Below, piece by piece: positions 1 through 7,519 of a DNA stretch of 64,000 nt (within the stretch, counting starts at the first letter, position 1; every line of letters starts with the position of its first letter). The notes beneath the pieces are model-generated. The model worked only from the letters and a program-made list of their open reading frames with translations. It was not told the DNA's origin and ran no database searches. Both the position numbers and the translations under genes were made by a program. This DNA comes from Micromonospora_G sp044458865. Its GTDB lineage: Bacteria > Actinomycetota > Actinomycetes > Mycobacteriales > Micromonosporaceae. The stretch is from NCBI RefSeq assembly GCF_044458865.1, contig NZ_JBITIH010000001.1, positions 186,001 to 250,000 of the forward strand. Reading direction: 5' to 3'.

Positions 1-2
1 GT

Positions 3-1943
3 TGGCGGGCCGAACAACTCGACCCGCCGCCGTACGACTCGATCGCCGAACTTTTCGCACGACACCCACCGGCCGACCCGGACGCGGTCGCGGTGGCGGC
101 GCCGGACGCGACGCTGACGTACCGGCGGCTGACCGCCGACCGCAACCGCCTCGCCCACCTGCTCCGCGAACACGGGATCGGCGTCGACGTCCCGGTGGGG
201 ATCTGCCTCACCCGGGGCAGCGCCATGCTCACCGCGATGCTGGCGGTCTGGCAGGCCGGCGGCGGGTACCTGCCCCTGGACCCGGAACTGCCGACCGCCC
301 GGTTGGCCAGGATGGCGAGCGCGGCCGGGGTGCCACTGGTCCTGACCGACCAGGCCAGCGCCGCCCGTACGGGTGACTGTTGGCCGACCGGGACGCGGGT
401 GCTCCGCCTCGACGACCCCGAGCAGGTCACCCGGTTGCGGGCGCTCCCGGAGACCACACCGACGTACGCCGCCCACCCCGACAGCCTCGCCTACCTGCTC
501 TACACCTCCGGGTCGACCGGCGTGCCGAAGGGAGTCGCGGTCACCCACGGTTCCGTGGTCAACCTGCTGGTCGCCTTCGACCGCCTGCTCTGCCTCACCG
601 CCGCCGACCGGGTCGCCGCCCTCACCACGAACGCCTTCGACATCTCCGTGGTCGAACTGGTGCTGCCACTGCTCGCCGGGGCTCGAGTGGAACTCTTCGA
701 CTCCCGGTTCGCCCAGGATGCCGCCGCCCTCCGGTCCGCACTCGCGCAGCGGGCCGTCACCACGATGCAGGCCACCCCGGCGAGCTGGCGGATGCTGCTC
801 GCCGCCGGCGGGGTGCCGGCGAACGTACGGCTGCGGATCAGCGGCGGCGAGGCGCTCACCCGCGACCTCGCGGACGCGCTGCGTACCGACGGCGCCACCC
901 TGATCAACGGTTACGGTCCCTCGGAGACCAGCATCTACTCGACCGCCGGCCGGGTCGACGCCGACGGCCCCGTCGACCTCGGCGGCGCGGTCGCCAACAC
1001 CCGGCTCTACCTGCTCGACCCGGCTGGTCGGCCGGTGCCGGTCGGCGCCGTCGGCGAACTGCACCTGGGCGGCCTCGGCGTGGCCCGGGGATACCACGGT
1101 GACCCGGCCCGGACAGCGGTCAGCTTCCGCCCCGACCCGTGGAGCAGCCGCCCCGGCGCCCGGCTCTACGCCACCGGCGACCTGGCCCGGTGGCTGCCGG
1201 GCGGGCGGCTGGAATACCTTGGCCGCGCCGACCAGCAGGTCAAACTCCGGGGCTACCGGATCGAGCTGGGTGAGATCGAAACCGCGCTCCGCGCCCAGGA
1301 GGGCATCCGGGACGCGGTCGTGGTGACCTGGCGGGCCAGCGCCGACGACGTCCGACTGGTCGGGTACGTGGTGCCGACCGAACCCGCCGCCGACCCCGTC
1401 GCGCTCTGGTCCCGCCTGCGTCCCGCGCTCGCCGCCCAACTGCCGGAGTACATGCTGCCGGCGACCCTGGTGCCGCTGGACCGGTTTCCCCGTACCGGCA
1501 GCGGAAAAGTCGATCGCCGGGGCCTACCCGAGCCGGTGTGGCGGGACGCCGACGACGGCGACCGGGTGGCGCCACGTACACCGGTGGAGGAGCAACTCGC
1601 CCTGCTCTGGGGCGAGGTGCTGGGGCTGGCCGGGGTCGGTGTGCACGACAACTTCTTCAACCTGGGCGGCCACTCCCTCACCGCGACCCGGCTGATCGCC
1701 CGGATCCGCACCACGTTCGGCGTCGACCTGCCGCTGCGGCTGCTCTTCGCCGCGCCGACCATCGCCGAACTCGCACCCCGGGTCGCCGACCCGGCCAACC
1801 CGGGATCCCACCACAACGGCACCACCGACCGGGTCGCCACCGGCGGACCAAGCGCCCAGGACCTGCTCGCCTCGCTCGACGACCTCTCCGACCGGGAGAT
1901 CGACGAGCTGTTGGACACGTTGATCGCCGAGGAGGGCTCATGA
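3..1943 (+). CDS. NRPS, 5'-truncated by window edge: adenylation (A) and carrier (T) domains
   Basis: The reading frame is open from the first bases, so the gene starts outside the window; 646 residues are visible. They form one adenylation domain (A3 core YTSGSTGVPKG at about residue 167, A5 NGYGPSETS, A8 and A10 GSGKVDR) and a carrier domain with the phosphopantetheine Ser in LGGHS at residue 558. The A domain activates an amino acid as aminoacyl-AMP and loads it on the carrier. By-eye specificity residues are D-I-V-Q-I-G-G-I-Y-K; the Asp at position 235 points to an alpha-amino acid, but I do not recognise the code. The end is a short acidic helix (DREIDELLDTL) like a C-terminal docking segment, so the chain probably passes to a separate protein. 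The stop overlaps the next start as ATGA. Whether a condensation domain lies upstream cannot be seen. Confidence 0.93.
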   Translation, partial: WRAEQLDPPPYDSIAELFARHPPADPDAVAVAAPDATLTYRRLTADRNRLAHLLREHGIGVDVPVGICLTRGSAMLTAMLAVWQAGGGYLPLDPELPTARLARMASAAGVPLVLTDQASAARTGDCWPTGTRVLRLDDPEQVTRLRALPETTPTYAAHPDSLAYLLYTSGSTGVPKGVAVTHGSVVNLLVAFDRLLCLTAADRVAALTTNAFDISVVELVLPLLAGARVELFDSRFAQDAAALRSALAQRAVTTMQATPASWRMLLAAGGVPANVRLRISGGEALTRDLADALRTDGATLINGYGPSETSIYSTAGRVDADGPVDLGGAVANTRLYLLDPAGRPVPVGAVGELHLGGLGVARGYHGDPARTAVSFRPDPWSSRPGARLYATGDLARWLPGGRLEYLGRADQQVKLRGYRIELGEIETALRAQEGIRDAVVVTWRASADDVRLVGYVVPTEPAADPVALWSRLRPALAAQLPEYMLPATLVPLDRFPRTGSGKVDRRGLPEPVWRDADDGDRVAPRTPVEEQLALLWGEVLGLAGVGVHDNFFNLGGHSLTATRLIARIRTTFGVDLPLRLLFAAPTIAELAPRVADPANPGSHHNGTTDRVATGGPSAQDLLASLDDLSDREIDELLDTLIAEEGS

Positions 1944-3322
1944 CGGCCACGCCGTCCCCGACCGACCGCCGGGACCGTGCCGTGATCATCGGCGCCGGTC
2001 TGGCCGGCTCACTCGCCGCCGTGTACCTCGCCCGCCGTGGCTACCGGGTGGACGTCTACGAGCGACGCGACGACCCACGAGTGTCCCCGGCCGGAACCGG
2101 AGGCCGCTCGATCAACCTCGGACTCTCCGCCCGGGGGATGCGCGCGTTGCAGGAGGTGGGGCTCCTCGGCGACGTACTCAAGCGCAGTGTGCCGATGCGC
2201 GGCCGGGTGGTGCACTCCCCGGACGGCACGGTCAGCTTCCAGCCGTACGGGCTGCACGGCCACCAGATCCTGCACTCGGTGCTCCGCGACGAGCTGATCG
2301 CCGTACTGGTCGACGCGGCCGAGGCCCAGCCCGGGGTGCGATTCCACTTCGGCTGGCGGCTGCACGGTCTCGACCGGGAGACACCCTCGGTCGCGGTGAC
2401 CCAACTCGCCGACGGCTTCACCGACGAGGTGCCGGCAGACCTGGTCGTCGGCGCGGACGGGGCGTTCTCGGCCGTACGGCAACAGCTCCAGTACGGCCTG
2501 CGGGCCAACCACGGCCAGGAGTTCCTCGACTGGGGCTACAAGGAGCTCACCATCCCGGTCGACACAGACGGCCGACCCCGGGTACGGCTGGAGGCGCTGC
2601 ACGTCTGGCCGGGTGAGCACGGGCTGATGGTCGCCCACCCGAACGTCGACGGCTCGCTGACCTGCACCCTCTTCATGCCGTTCGAGGGACCGCACAGCTT
2701 CGCCACACTCGACGGACCAGCGGCGATCCAGGACTTCTTCCGGCGGAACTTTCCCGACGCGCAGGAGCTGATGCCCCGACTCGTCGAGGAGATCACCGAA
2801 CACCCGACCGGCCAGATGGTCACCGTACGGACCAGCCCGTGGCGGTACGCCGACCGGGTGGTGCTGATCGGCGACGCGGCCCACGCCGTCTACCCCTTCT
2901 ACGGCCAGGGCATGAACTCCTCCTTCGAGGACTGCCTGGTGCTCGACCGGTGCCTGGAGCGGCACGGCGACCGGGGCGCCGCGCTCGCCGCGTACGAGGC
3001 GGCCCGCAAGCCGCACACCGACGTGCTGGCCGACCTCTCCACCCGCAACTTCGTCGAGTTGCGGGACCGGGTGCACCGGCCGACGTACGCCCTGAAGGCG
3101 GGTGCGGACCGGCTGCTCGGCCGACTCCTACCCGACCGCTGGATTCCGCTGTACACGATGGTCGCCCACACCACCACCCCGTACGCCGAGGCGCTGGCCC
3201 GGTCGGAGCGACAGGACCGGCTGCTGCGCGCGACGGCGACCGGCGGCGTCCTGGCGCTCGGCACCGCCCTGGCATATGCGACGACCCGGGCGGCCCGCGC
3301 CGCCCGCCGATCGGGGCGGTGA
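1940..3322 (+). CDS. FAD-dependent monooxygenase, kynurenine 3-monooxygenase-like
   Basis: 460 residues starting at ATG 1940, which overlaps the NRPS stop (ATGA). The N-terminal dinucleotide-binding motif GAGLAG is at residues 18-23; then come GGRSINLGLSARG, the KMO-type motif GYKELTIP, and the second FAD motif GDAAHAVYPFYGQGMN at 311-326. These are hallmarks of kynurenine 3-monooxygenase, which hydroxylates L-kynurenine with NADPH and O2. The C-terminus carries a hydrophobic stretch (GGVLALGTALAYA) and a basic tail, as in membrane-tethered KMO enzymes. Its place between NRPS genes suggests that it makes or tailors an aromatic building block. No tryptophan dioxygenase or kynureninase is visible in the window, so kynurenine as substrate is inference from the family. 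Confidence 0.85.
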   Translation: MTATPSPTDRRDRAVIIGAGLAGSLAAVYLARRGYRVDVYERRDDPRVSPAGTGGRSINLGLSARGMRALQEVGLLGDVLKRSVPMRGRVVHSPDGTVSFQPYGLHGHQILHSVLRDELIAVLVDAAEAQPGVRFHFGWRLHGLDRETPSVAVTQLADGFTDEVPADLVVGADGAFSAVRQQLQYGLRANHGQEFLDWGYKELTIPVDTDGRPRVRLEALHVWPGEHGLMVAHPNVDGSLTCTLFMPFEGPHSFATLDGPAAIQDFFRRNFPDAQELMPRLVEEITEHPTGQMVTVRTSPWRYADRVVLIGDAAHAVYPFYGQGMNSSFEDCLVLDRCLERHGDRGAALAAYEAARKPHTDVLADLSTRNFVELRDRVHRPTYALKAGADRLLGRLLPDRWIPLYTMVAHTTTPYAEALARSERQDRLLRATATGGVLALGTALAYATTRAARAARRSGR

Positions 3323-3329
3323 CGGTGCC

Positions 3330-4076
3330 GTGCTGATCCATCCCGAAGAGCCGGCGTGCGTGCTGGTGGAACAGTTCGACCTGACCGCCGAGGCGGTCCA
3401 TCCGCTGCTGCACGGTGTCGAGGAAAAACTGCTCAGCGTGCTCCGTTGGGCCCGCGAGTACCTCTGCCGGCCACACCCGGAACTCGGCCGCAAGGGCCCG
3501 GTCTGCCCGTTCGCGCAGGCGTCCCTGGACCGGGGAATGTTCTATCTCGCCGTGCACCGGGGCGACACCGTCGCGCCGGCCGTGCTCGACGGGCTGCTGA
3601 TGAGGTACCGCGACTGGTTCCGTGAGCTGCCCCCGACCACCGGCCCGGCCGCCCAGTTCAAGACGATCCTGCTCACCCTGCCGGATCTCCCACCGGACCA
3701 GGCGAACGCGGTCGTGGACCGGGCCCAGGAACGGCTGAAACCGCAGTACGTGGCCGAGGGGTTGATGGTCGGCGAGTTCCACGCCGGACCGCCGGAGAAG
3801 GCGGGGCTCTGGAACGCCGACTTCCGCCCCCTGTACAGCCCGGTGCCGCTGCTCGCGATCCGGCACATGGTCTCGTCGGACTTCCCGTTCCTCACCGAGG
3901 ACGCCGACGCGGTCGCCGCGTACCTGCGCCTGTTCGGCGCGAACACGCCGCCGGCTCTGCGTACCCGGGTCAGCGCCGTGGCCCGCGAGTTCGGCCTCTC
4001 CCTGCCCGTCCCGGAGCCGGTCTCCCCCAGACCACCGGTCCCCCAACTGGCCGATCAGCAAGGAGCCACCCCATGA
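3330..4076 (+). CDS. DUF6875-like protein of the NRPS operon
   Basis: 248 residues from GTG 3330, seven bases after the monooxygenase stop. No catalytic family is recognised. Conserved-looking elements are a Cys-containing motif LGRKGPVCPF (Cys59) and, near the C-terminus, GLMVGEFHAG and PVPLLAIRHMV, which I associate with the uncharacterised DUF6875 family often seen in biosynthetic clusters (from memory, not searched). There is no signal peptide or membrane segment, so it should be cytoplasmic. The C-terminal ~25 residues are Pro-rich (PVPEPVSPRPPVPQL). The stop at 4074-4076 overlaps the first ATG of the mini-ORF chain that leads into the next NRPS gene. A longer in-frame ORF reaches upstream inside the monooxygenase but has no better start. 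Confidence 0.7.
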   Translation: MLIHPEEPACVLVEQFDLTAEAVHPLLHGVEEKLLSVLRWAREYLCRPHPELGRKGPVCPFAQASLDRGMFYLAVHRGDTVAPAVLDGLLMRYRDWFRELPPTTGPAAQFKTILLTLPDLPPDQANAVVDRAQERLKPQYVAEGLMVGEFHAGPPEKAGLWNADFRPLYSPVPLLAIRHMVSSDFPFLTEDADAVAAYLRLFGANTPPALRTRVSAVAREFGLSLPVPEPVSPRPPVPQLADQQGATP

Positions 4077-4102
4077 CCGAGCGAAGCGAGGAGAGGTCAT
4101 GA
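4073..4102 (+). CDS. Leader mini-ORF 1 (9 codons)
   Basis: ATG to TGA encoding MTERSEERS. Its ATG overlaps the stop of the DUF6875-like gene (ATGA) and its TGA overlaps the ATG of mini-ORF 2. Translation is plausible because an internal GAGGAGAGG precedes the following start, but no function for the peptide is implied. Confidence 0.35.
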   Translation: MTERSEERS

Positions 4103-4128
4103 CCGAGCGAAGCGAGGAGAGGTCATGA
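4099..4128 (+). CDS. Leader mini-ORF 2 (9 codons)
   Basis: It repeats mini-ORF 1 exactly (MTERSEERS) in another frame, because the repeat is 26 bases long. It is linked by ATGA overlaps on both sides and has GAGGAGAGG five bases or less before the next ATG. Confidence 0.35.
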   Translation: MTERSEERS

Positions 4129-4205
4129 CCGAGCGAAGCGAGGGAATCAGCCAGCTCAGTCGAACAGGTCATGGCATCGACGAGCGAAGCGAGGAGAGGT
4201 CATGA
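4125..4205 (+). CDS. Leader mini-ORF 3 (26 codons) ending on the NRPS start
   Basis: It begins MTERSEG, runs through unrelated sequence and ends DERSEERS, the same end as the two earlier mini-ORFs. Its TGA (4203-4205) overlaps the ATG of the NRPS gene at 4202. The chain passes through all three frames and reaches the NRPS by consecutive ATGA overlaps. A relay for coupled or reinitiated translation is the natural reading, not proven. Confidence 0.35.
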   Translation: MTERSEGISQLSRTGHGIDERSEERS

Positions 4206-7200
4206 CCGAGGTCAATGCGGATCATGGCAGTACTTCGCCGGCGACGAACAAGCGGGCGTTGCTGGCGCGGATGCTGACCGAGCGGGCGAACGCTCCTCGG
4301 ACGTACCCGGTCTCGTCCGGTCAGCAACGGTTGTGGTTCCTGGACCGGTTCCAGCCCGGTGACCCGGTCTACAACATCCCGGTCGCGTTCCGGTTACGCG
4401 GCCCGCTCGACGTCGAAGCGCTACGCGCGGCCCTGGACCTGATCGTGCGACGGCACGCGGCGTTGCGGACCAGCTTCGCCGACTCGGGTGGCGAACCGGT
4501 GCAGGTGGTACGCCCGACCGCCGACCCGGTGCTGGAGGTCACCGACCTGTCCGGCGGCACCGCCGACGAGGCGGCCCGGCTGCTCTGGCAGGAGGCCCGC
4601 CGCCCGTTCGACCTGGCCCGTGGCCCACTGTTCCGGGCCAGGCTGGTCCGGACCGCCGAGGACGACCATCACCTCTCCCTCTGCCTGCACCACATCGTCT
4701 CCGACGCCTGGTCGCTCGGGGTGCTCTTCACCGAGCTGAACACCGCGTACGCGGCGCTGCGCGAGGGCCGTACGCCGCAGTTGCCGGAGCTGCCGGCCCA
4801 GTACGCCGACTACGCGCTCTGGCAGCGGGAGAAGCTGGCCGGCGAGGCGTTGCGGGACCAGCTCGACTACTGGCTGGACCAGTTGCGCGGCGCCCCCGCC
4901 CTGCTCACCCTCCCGACCGACCGGCCCCGCCCGGCCGCCCAGTCCTACCGGGGCGCGGTGCACTACTTCGACTTCGGTGCCGCGCTGCTGCGCAGGTTGC
5001 GGGAGTTCAACCAGGCCAGCGGGGCGACCACGTTCATGACCCTGATGGCCGGGTTCAGCGCGTTGTTGTCGCGCTCCAGTGGCCAGGACGAGTTGGTGAT
5101 CGGCACCCCGGTCGCCGGGCGCAGCCACGCCGACCTGGAACCGCTGATCGGGTTCTTCGTCAACACGTTGCCGCTGCGGGTGTCGGTGGCCGGCGTACCG
5201 ACGTTCCGGGAGCTGGTCGACCGGGTCCGGGAGGCGACCCTGGGTGGGCTGGCGCACGCCGACGTCCCGTTCGAGAAACTGGTCGAGGAGCTGGCGCCGG
5301 AGCGCAGCCTCGGCCACGCCCCGGTCTTCCAGACCCAGCTCATCGTGCAGAACACACCGCCGGCCAATCTGGACCTCGTCGACCTGACCAGCACCTCGCT
5401 GCGGGTGGACAGCGGCACCGCCAAGTTCGACCTCTCCCTGGTCGGGGAGATGACCTCGGACGGCGGGCTGCACCTGGCGGTGGAGTACGACATCGCCCTG
5501 TTCGACGCCGAGTCGGTGGCCCGGCTGGCCCGGCAACTGACCACCCTGCTCGACGCGGCGCTCACCGACCCGGACCGCCCGGTGGCCGAGATTCCGCTGC
5601 TGGCCGGGGTGGAGCGGTGGCGTTCGGTGGTCGACTGGAACGCCACCGCCCGGGGCCTGCCGCCGGTCGCGTCGGTGCTGGAACTGTTGCCGACCGACGA
5701 CTCGGAGGCGGGGCCGGTGCCGGCGGTCAGCGGCCCGGACGGGACGGTGAACCCGGCCGGGTTGCACGAGCGGGCGGCCCGGTTGGCGTACGTGCTGCGC
5801 ACCCGCGGGGTGCAGCCGGACACTCCGGTCGGCATCGTCCTCGACCGGGGTGTCGGCATGCTGGTCGGCGTCCTCGGCACCTGGCAGGCGGGGGCGGGTT
5901 ACCTGCCGCTGGACCCGAGCCTGCCGGCCGACCGGCTCCGGTACCTGCTCGACGACTCCGGCGCCCGGGTCGTGGTAACCCAGCGGTCGGTCCGGGAACG
6001 TCTCGCCGACCTGCTCGCCGACGTACCGGTGGTGGTCTGTCTCGACGACGACGCGGCGGAGCTGGCGGCGGCCCCGGCCGACACGGACCCGGTGCCGGCG
6101 CACCCGGACGGCCTGGCCTACCTGATCTACACCTCGGGTTCGACCGGCCGACCGAAGGGGGTCGCGGTGCCGCACCGGTCGGTGCTGAACCTGGTCGCGT
6201 CCTTCCACGACGACCTCGGCCTGACCGGCGCGGACCGGTTCGCGGCGGTCACCACACTCTCGTTCGACATCTCCGTGCTCGAACTGCTGGTGCCGCTGGT
6301 CACCGGCACCCCGCTGACCATCGTGGACTCCGCGGTCGCCGCCGACGGGCCGGCGCTGCGGGAGCTGCTGGTAGCCGACGGAATCACCGCCATGCAGGCG
6401 ACCCCGGCCACCTGGCGGTTGCTGCTCGCCACCGGTGGGGTGCCGGCCGGTTTGCGGCTGCGGCTCTGCGGCGGTGAGGCGCTTCCCCGGGATCTGGCGG
6501 ACGCGCTGCTCGCGGACGGCGCGACGCTCTGGAACTGTTACGGCCCGACGGAGACCACGGTCTGGTCGGCCGCGACACCGGTGGCACCGTCACCAGCCAC
6601 CATCGACCTGGGTACGCCGATCGCCAACACCGAGCTGTACGTGCTCGACCGGATCGGCCAGCCGGTGCCGGTCGGTGTGGTCGGCGAGGTGCACATCGGC
6701 GGTCATGGGGTGGTCCGGGGCTATCCCGGTCGCCCCGGGCTGACCGCCTCCCGGTTCGTCCCAGACCCGTTCAGCGGCCGGCCGGGAGCCAGGCTCTACG
6801 CCACCGGTGACCTGGCCCGGCAGCGGGCCGACGGCCGGTTGGAGTTCCTCGGCCGGACCGACCACCAGGTGAAGATCCGCGGCTTCCGGATCGAGCTGGG
6901 CGAGATCGAGGAGCAGTTGCGGGCGCACAAACTGGTCGCCGACGCGGTGGTGAGCACCTGGGCTGCCGGCGCCGACGACACCCGACTGGTCGCGTACGTC
7001 GTCCCGACGGGCGACCCTGCCCCCGACCTCTGGGCGGTGCTGCGTCCGTGGCTCGCCACCCGGCTGCCCGGTTACATGGTCCCGGCGACCCTGGTCACCC
7101 TCACCGCGTTGCCGGTGAACGCGAACGGCAAGACCGATCGGGGCGCACTGCCGCAACCGGACTGGCGGGACGCGGTCGCCGCCGAGCGGGTCGCCCCGCG

Positions 7201-7519
7201 CGACCCGGTGGAGCAGTTGCTCGCCGAGATCTGGCAGCAGGTGCTCGGAGTCGAAGGGCTTGGCGTACACGACGACTTCTTCGCCCTCGGCGGCCATTCG
7301 CTGCTCGCCGCCCAGGCGCTCAGCCGGATCGGTGCCGCGTTCGAACTGGAACTGCCGATCCGGGTGCTCTTCGAGGCGCCGACGGTTGCCACCATGGCCG
7401 GCGCGCTGATCGCCCGGGAACCGGTGCCGGGGCATGTGGTGACCGTCGCCGAGCTGCGCCAGGATCTCGCCGGGCTCTCCACCGAGGAGTTGCGTACGTT
7501 GCTGGGAGAGCCGTCGTGA
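4202..7519 (+). CDS. NRPS module: condensation, adenylation, carrier (C-A-T)
   Basis: 1105 residues in order: a short N-terminal docking-like helix (KRALLARMLTERA), a condensation domain with catalytic HHIVSDAWS at residues 163-171, an adenylation domain (YTSGSTGRPKG at 643, CYGPTETT, NGKTDR), a carrier domain with Ser1033 in LGGHS, and a C-terminal helix (LSTEELRTLLGE). It adds one amino acid to the chain delivered by the upstream A-T protein. Specificity residues read by eye are D-I-L-Q-L-G-C-V-W-K, close to the glycine code as I remember it; this is a prediction only. There is no epimerisation domain, so an L or achiral residue is expected. The stop overlaps the next NRPS start (GTGA). Its start is fixed by the strong GAGGAGAGG site and the mini-ORF overlap. 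Confidence 0.95.
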   Translation: MTEVNADHGSTSPATNKRALLARMLTERANAPRTYPVSSGQQRLWFLDRFQPGDPVYNIPVAFRLRGPLDVEALRAALDLIVRRHAALRTSFADSGGEPVQVVRPTADPVLEVTDLSGGTADEAARLLWQEARRPFDLARGPLFRARLVRTAEDDHHLSLCLHHIVSDAWSLGVLFTELNTAYAALREGRTPQLPELPAQYADYALWQREKLAGEALRDQLDYWLDQLRGAPALLTLPTDRPRPAAQSYRGAVHYFDFGAALLRRLREFNQASGATTFMTLMAGFSALLSRSSGQDELVIGTPVAGRSHADLEPLIGFFVNTLPLRVSVAGVPTFRELVDRVREATLGGLAHADVPFEKLVEELAPERSLGHAPVFQTQLIVQNTPPANLDLVDLTSTSLRVDSGTAKFDLSLVGEMTSDGGLHLAVEYDIALFDAESVARLARQLTTLLDAALTDPDRPVAEIPLLAGVERWRSVVDWNATARGLPPVASVLELLPTDDSEAGPVPAVSGPDGTVNPAGLHERAARLAYVLRTRGVQPDTPVGIVLDRGVGMLVGVLGTWQAGAGYLPLDPSLPADRLRYLLDDSGARVVVTQRSVRERLADLLADVPVVVCLDDDAAELAAAPADTDPVPAHPDGLAYLIYTSGSTGRPKGVAVPHRSVLNLVASFHDDLGLTGADRFAAVTTLSFDISVLELLVPLVTGTPLTIVDSAVAADGPALRELLVADGITAMQATPATWRLLLATGGVPAGLRLRLCGGEALPRDLADALLADGATLWNCYGPTETTVWSAATPVAPSPATIDLGTPIANTELYVLDRIGQPVPVGVVGEVHIGGHGVVRGYPGRPGLTASRFVPDPFSGRPGARLYATGDLARQRADGRLEFLGRTDHQVKIRGFRIELGEIEEQLRAHKLVADAVVSTWAAGADDTRLVAYVVPTGDPAPDLWAVLRPWLATRLPGYMVPATLVTLTALPVNANGKTDRGALPQPDWRDAVAAERVAPRDPVEQLLAEIWQQVLGVEGLGVHDDFFALGGHSLLAAQALSRIGAAFELELPIRVLFEAPTVATMAGALIAREPVPGHVVTVAELRQDLAGLSTEELRTLLGEPS

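Larger units (their letters stand above)
4073..4201 (+). repeat. 26-base direct repeats carrying start codon and Shine-Dalgarno
   Basis: Two exact 26-base units occupy 4073-4098 and 4099-4124. A third begins at 4125 and keeps 16 bases, and a fourth partial copy fills 4182-4201. Each unit begins ATGACCGAG, contains the mirror-symmetric run GAGCGAAGCGAG and ends with GAGGAGAGGTC, a good ribosome binding site for the next ATG. The NRPS gene itself begins ATGACCGAG, so its start is one more copy. The repeat may have grown by slippage from the original start region. Confidence 0.9.

Noticed and set aside
4421..6208. 595-residue minus-strand ORF opposite the C-A-T NRPS
   Set aside because: It follows the third-position GC bias of the real gene and shows no protein motifs.
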